A stretch of DNA of 64,000 nt from Deinandra increscens subsp. villosa (taxonomy: Eukaryota > Streptophyta > Magnoliopsida > Asterales > Asteraceae). The translations under genes were made by a program, and so were the position numbers. The stretch spans positions 34,436,590-34,500,589 of the forward strand of contig JBCNJP010000010.1 of NCBI GenBank assembly GCA_039602395.1. Direction: 5' to 3'. This document shows positions 61,164-64,000 of the stretch, one piece after another (position 1 is the stretch's first letter; each line of letters starts with the position of its first letter). Below the pieces are notes generated by a model. It made no database searches, was not told the origin of the DNA, and saw only the letters and a list, made by a program, of their open reading frames with translations.

Positions 61164-64000
61164 ATGGCAGACGCTCTCAAGGTACTCACGGATAAGCTCC
61201 ATCATGCATATTCGGTGAACAATATTCAACAAAAGGTACGTGTCTTGGATAACAAAACAATCACCTATACTCAATGGGTGAAGATGTTTCAAATACATGT
61301 CAAGGCCTATCAGGTTGCGGACCACATTGATGGTACCGCACCTCCTGAAGAGACCGACCCGACTGCAAAAATATGGTCTGATATCGATTCGGTTGTCATT
61401 CAGTGGATCCACGGATCTTTATCTAATGAAATTTTGGTTCGTGTTGTTGACATAACCTCCTCTGCTCGAGATGTTTGGTTAAAATTGCAGGAACTATATC
61501 AAAATAACAAAAATTCTCGGGCCGCCGCGTTGGAACAAGAGTTTGCCACGATTAATCTCGCCGCATGCTCCGACATGGATGCGTATTTTCAACGTATCCA
61601 TGAACTTGCTACTCAATTAAATGATCTTGGAAGAACGGTTGATGAACCTCGCAAAGTTATGACTCTTGTTCGGGGACTTCCTTCGGAGTATGACACCGTT
61701 GCCTCGTACATTAATCAAAGCAACCCTTCATGGGACGAGGCACGGAATATGGTCCATCTTGAGGTGCAACGACTAGCCGCCCGCCACAACTCTACCACCT
61801 CTGCCTTATTTTCCCAACCTCAAACCCACCCAAATATGTCCAACCCACCACCACCAAATCAAAACCGGCCCAATGAAAACCAAACCGAATACCAACCCCG
61901 CAACACCGACTACCGTTACTCCAACCGTGGCGGCCGCGGCGGTGGTCGTCGTTCCTATCAGGGGCGGCGGCAATCCCGTGGTCGATACCCGCCCCAACCT
62001 TCCTACCAGCAGCCCTCACCCGGTTACTACCCACCCACAGCCTACGGCCCACCCCCTCCCCCATCGCCCTACCCCTCCCAGCCATACAGCGGCCCACCAA
62101 CACCATGGCAGCCCAACAGCCACTCTTATGGCCAGCAGCCCAGCGGCCAGCCTTGGCAGCCCAGAAACACTCAGCCCAATTATCCCACTAATCCACCTCA
62201 GGCCCAATATATCTCCCATTACAATGCAATGAGCCCCACCGATTTGGGCCAAGCCTATCAGGCCCAACAGATGGCACCTCCAGAAAATAATTGGGTCATG
62301 GACTCGGGTGCATCTCAGCATCTCACAAACAACCCAGGTATTTTTCAAAACCCCGTATCTAGTTCTAATATTCCTTTTATTTATGTTGGCAATGGTAACA
62401 CGTTACCAGTGACCGGATCAGGAAATGCTTTACAACCTACCCCCAACCGAACCTTTAAACTAAACAACGTTTTGCTCACTCCTAACATTATTAAAAACTT
62501 ACTTTCGGTTCGCCAATTTACAAAAGATAATAATGTTAGTGTTGAATTTGACCCGTTTGGTTTCTCTTTGAAGGACCTAACTACTGGCAGGCTCCTTTCC
62601 CGCCACAATAGTTCTGGTGACCTTTATCCCTTCACCGCCCCGACGGCCGCTGGTTTAGCTTGCATGCACTCTCCATCATCTTCTCTATGGCACAACAGAC
62701 TTGGCCACCCAGGAGCTCAAGTCCTCAGTTTTTTATTTTCAAATAAAGTTCTTTCATGTAATAAAGACAAAATAATAAGTGTGTGCCATGCATGTCAATT
62801 AGCTAATAATAAACGATTGCCATTTACAGATTCTGTTTCGCATACTTTTCAATCGTTTGATATTATTCATGGTGACCTATGGACCTCACCTATCAGTAGT
62901 AAATCCGGCTATAAATACTACTTGGTTCTTATTGATAATTTTTCTAATTATGTTTGGGTATACCCGTTAAAATTTAAATCCGAAACGTTCCCGACATTTC
63001 AAAAATTTCAAAAATTAATTCAAACTCAATTTCATAAATCCATTAAACAATTTCAATGTGATTTAGGGGGCGAGTTTGACAATCGGGAATTTCACAACTT
63101 TGCTACCTCCAATGGGCTAACATTTCGGTTTTCCTGCCCCCAAACGTCACCTCAAAATGGTAAAGCCGAACGTATGATTCGTCGCTTAAATGACATCATA
63201 CGAGCCCTCCTCATGCAAGCTAACCTTCCACCCCCCTTTTGGGTGGAAGCTCTTCATACGGCCGCCTACTTACACAACATTTTACCCACCCGCCGCCAAC
63301 ACTACAACACCCCGGCCTTCACCCTTTATCATCGTCATCCTACCTATGATCACCTCCGCACCTTCGGATGTGCGTGCTACCCGAATCTGACCGCCACGAT
63401 GACGAACAAACTTTCGCCGCGGTCAAAACGTTGTATTTTTTTGGGATACCCAAACACTTTTCGCGGCTATCGGTGTTACGATCCCGACACCGGTAGGGTT
63501 CATATATCCCGTCACGTCATCTTCGATGAGCAGACGTTCCCGTATGGCGAACCACATTCGGTCACCCAATCGACCACCGCGGATGACCCGGCCCCTCCTC
63601 TTTACCGCCCTCCACCTACCCACGGCTCTCCTCAGCCCACCTCCCCATCGGGCCCAACCCACGGATCTACCCAACCCGCTACACCAACGAGCCCAGCCCC
63701 TGGCCCAACACACTCCACCGCCTCCGGCCCAGTCACTAGCCCACCACCCGTACCCTCCCCCTCTACGTCGACCCAACATGCGCAACCCTCACCAGCTACG
63801 GCTGGTCCTCAACCACCTCCCGTCCACCAGCCACACCCCATGACCACCCGTGCTCGTGACGGCATCTTCAAACCGGTCGCGCGCCTTAACCTTCACACCA
63901 ACCATCAACCTTCCATCTCTCCCGTGCCCACATCCTATAGTAAAGCATTGAACGATCCACACTGGCGTCAAGCTATGGCTGACGAATTTAAGGCATTGCA
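61164..64000 (+). CDS. Copia gag-pol polyprotein, 945 codons open to the window end
   Basis: No stop from ATG 61164 (MADALKVLTDKLHHAYSVNN) to the last base. UBN2-type gag about residues 30-200 ('VWLKLQELYQNNKNSRAAAL', 'VRGLPSEYDTVASYINQSNP'), then an RG-rich segment (RGGRGGGRR) and a long Pro/Gln/Tyr-rich tail, with no CCHC knuckle. Protease WVMDSGASQHL (D380). Integrase zinc finger H510, H515, C541, C544; catalytic D571, D633, E669 with exact DD35E spacing; 'CPQTSPQNGKAERMIRRLND'. A proline/threonine-rich linker leads to 'ALNDPHWRQAMADEFKAL', the entrance of RT. GC-rich codon use contrasts with neighbouring AT-rich DNA. All checked catalytic residues are intact; RT and RNase H are off the window. 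Confidence 0.93.
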   Translation, partial: MADALKVLTDKLHHAYSVNNIQQKVRVLDNKTITYTQWVKMFQIHVKAYQVADHIDGTAPPEETDPTAKIWSDIDSVVIQWIHGSLSNEILVRVVDITSSARDVWLKLQELYQNNKNSRAAALEQEFATINLAACSDMDAYFQRIHELATQLNDLGRTVDEPRKVMTLVRGLPSEYDTVASYINQSNPSWDEARNMVHLEVQRLAARHNSTTSALFSQPQTHPNMSNPPPPNQNRPNENQTEYQPRNTDYRYSNRGGRGGGRRSYQGRRQSRGRYPPQPSYQQPSPGYYPPTAYGPPPPPSPYPSQPYSGPPTPWQPNSHSYGQQPSGQPWQPRNTQPNYPTNPPQAQYISHYNAMSPTDLGQAYQAQQMAPPENNWVMDSGASQHLTNNPGIFQNPVSSSNIPFIYVGNGNTLPVTGSGNALQPTPNRTFKLNNVLLTPNIIKNLLSVRQFTKDNNVSVEFDPFGFSLKDLTTGRLLSRHNSSGDLYPFTAPTAAGLACMHSPSSSLWHNRLGHPGAQVLSFLFSNKVLSCNKDKIISVCHACQLANNKRLPFTDSVSHTFQSFDIIHGDLWTSPISSKSGYKYYLVLIDNFSNYVWVYPLKFKSETFPTFQKFQKLIQTQFHKSIKQFQCDLGGEFDNREFHNFATSNGLTFRFSCPQTSPQNGKAERMIRRLNDIIRALLMQANLPPPFWVEALHTAAYLHNILPTRRQHYNTPAFTLYHRHPTYDHLRTFGCACYPNLTATMTNKLSPRSKRCIFLGYPNTFRGYRCYDPDTGRVHISRHVIFDEQTFPYGEPHSVTQSTTADDPAPPLYRPPPTHGSPQPTSPSGPTHGSTQPATPTSPAPGPTHSTASGPVTSPPPVPSPSTSTQHAQPSPATAGPQPPPVHQPHPMTTRARDGIFKPVARLNLHTNHQPSISPVPTSYSKALNDPHWRQAMADEFKAL

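Larger units (their letters stand above)
60982..64000 (+). mobile_element. Ty1/copia retrotransposon, 5' LTR missing, cut by window end
   Basis: Leader (60982-61163) followed by one long gag-pol ORF. The start 'ggtatcacagccta' (60982-60995) is one base from the copia-type primer site core GGTATCAGAGCC, so the element seems to begin just where its 5' LTR should end, abutting the inverted copia fragment. A T10 run lies at 61012-61021. RT, RNase H and the 3' LTR lie beyond the window. Confidence 0.8.

Noticed and set aside
61792..63971. Several ORFs of 60-120 codons on both strands
   Set aside because: Shadows of the 945-codon copia frame that starts at 61164; composition (Pro, Arg, Gly, Trp-rich) reflects GC-rich antisense.

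Overview
This is nuclear DNA from a flowering plant, most probably Asteraceae. That placement rests on remembered resemblance of several retroelement ORFs to composite-family repeats (the Ty3/gypsy gag-pol types, the copia gag with two zinc knuckles, the ORF upstream of 32538-32931), not on a search. There is no ordinary single-copy host gene. Almost the whole window is nested and broken transposable elements, one endogenous pararetrovirus (EPRV), microsatellites and one captured DnaJ gene fragment. A run of exactly 500 N (36520-37019) is an assembly gap.

Left half (1-42610): this can be read as one caulimovirid EPRV locus blown apart by nested insertions. EPRV coat and movement protein pieces lie at 40577-42610 (minus). 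The movement protein is cut at 40571/40577 by a ~21.8 kb LTR element B (18749-40571, minus, TSD TATTT/TCTTT) and seems to resume at 18665-18748. Element B has no coding interior. It contains a miniature LTR element with perfect TSD (22608-24035). Its right LTR was split, at an internal TA microsatellite, by ~11 kb of insertions: a MITE, a 2.4 kb TA-flanked element, a DnaJ pseudogene, a copia-like element with a decayed extra ORF, the gap, and four ~180-bp TA-flanked elements. Left of the EPRV remnant is gypsy element A (LTR pieces 3888-4129, 10104-10594 and 15780-18664). Its 5' LTR is broken by a gag-only copia element (4130-10103) and by an LTR of family B (to 3887). Its interior holds a gag start, a (GGT)n tract and an inverted gypsy gag-pol (11432-15640).

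Middle (42611-47573): a CACTA-type terminus with seven ~150-bp subterminal repeats, a Mutator-type fold-back MITE with a perfect 9-bp TSD, and a small intron-containing remnant encoding a coiled coil.

Right part (47574-64000): a third family-B LTR carries a hAT transposon (47930-51287) with 8-bp TSD and an apparently intact three-exon, 697-codon transposase. The LTR leads through a tRNA-iMet primer site into a decayed gypsy gag-pol (54173-58658). That is interrupted by a 5'-truncated LINE whose reading frame is fused to a copia RNase H fragment (58659-60984). A plus-strand copia element follows, with an ORF of 945 codons open to the last base of the window.

The most noteworthy items are the intact hAT and copia ORFs, repeated use of LTR-internal TA tracts as landing pads for TA-flanked elements, two tRNA-like modules shared by several LTRs of family B, two copia-like elements that each reiterate a private short motif in both LTR and leader, and the copia/LINE chimera.
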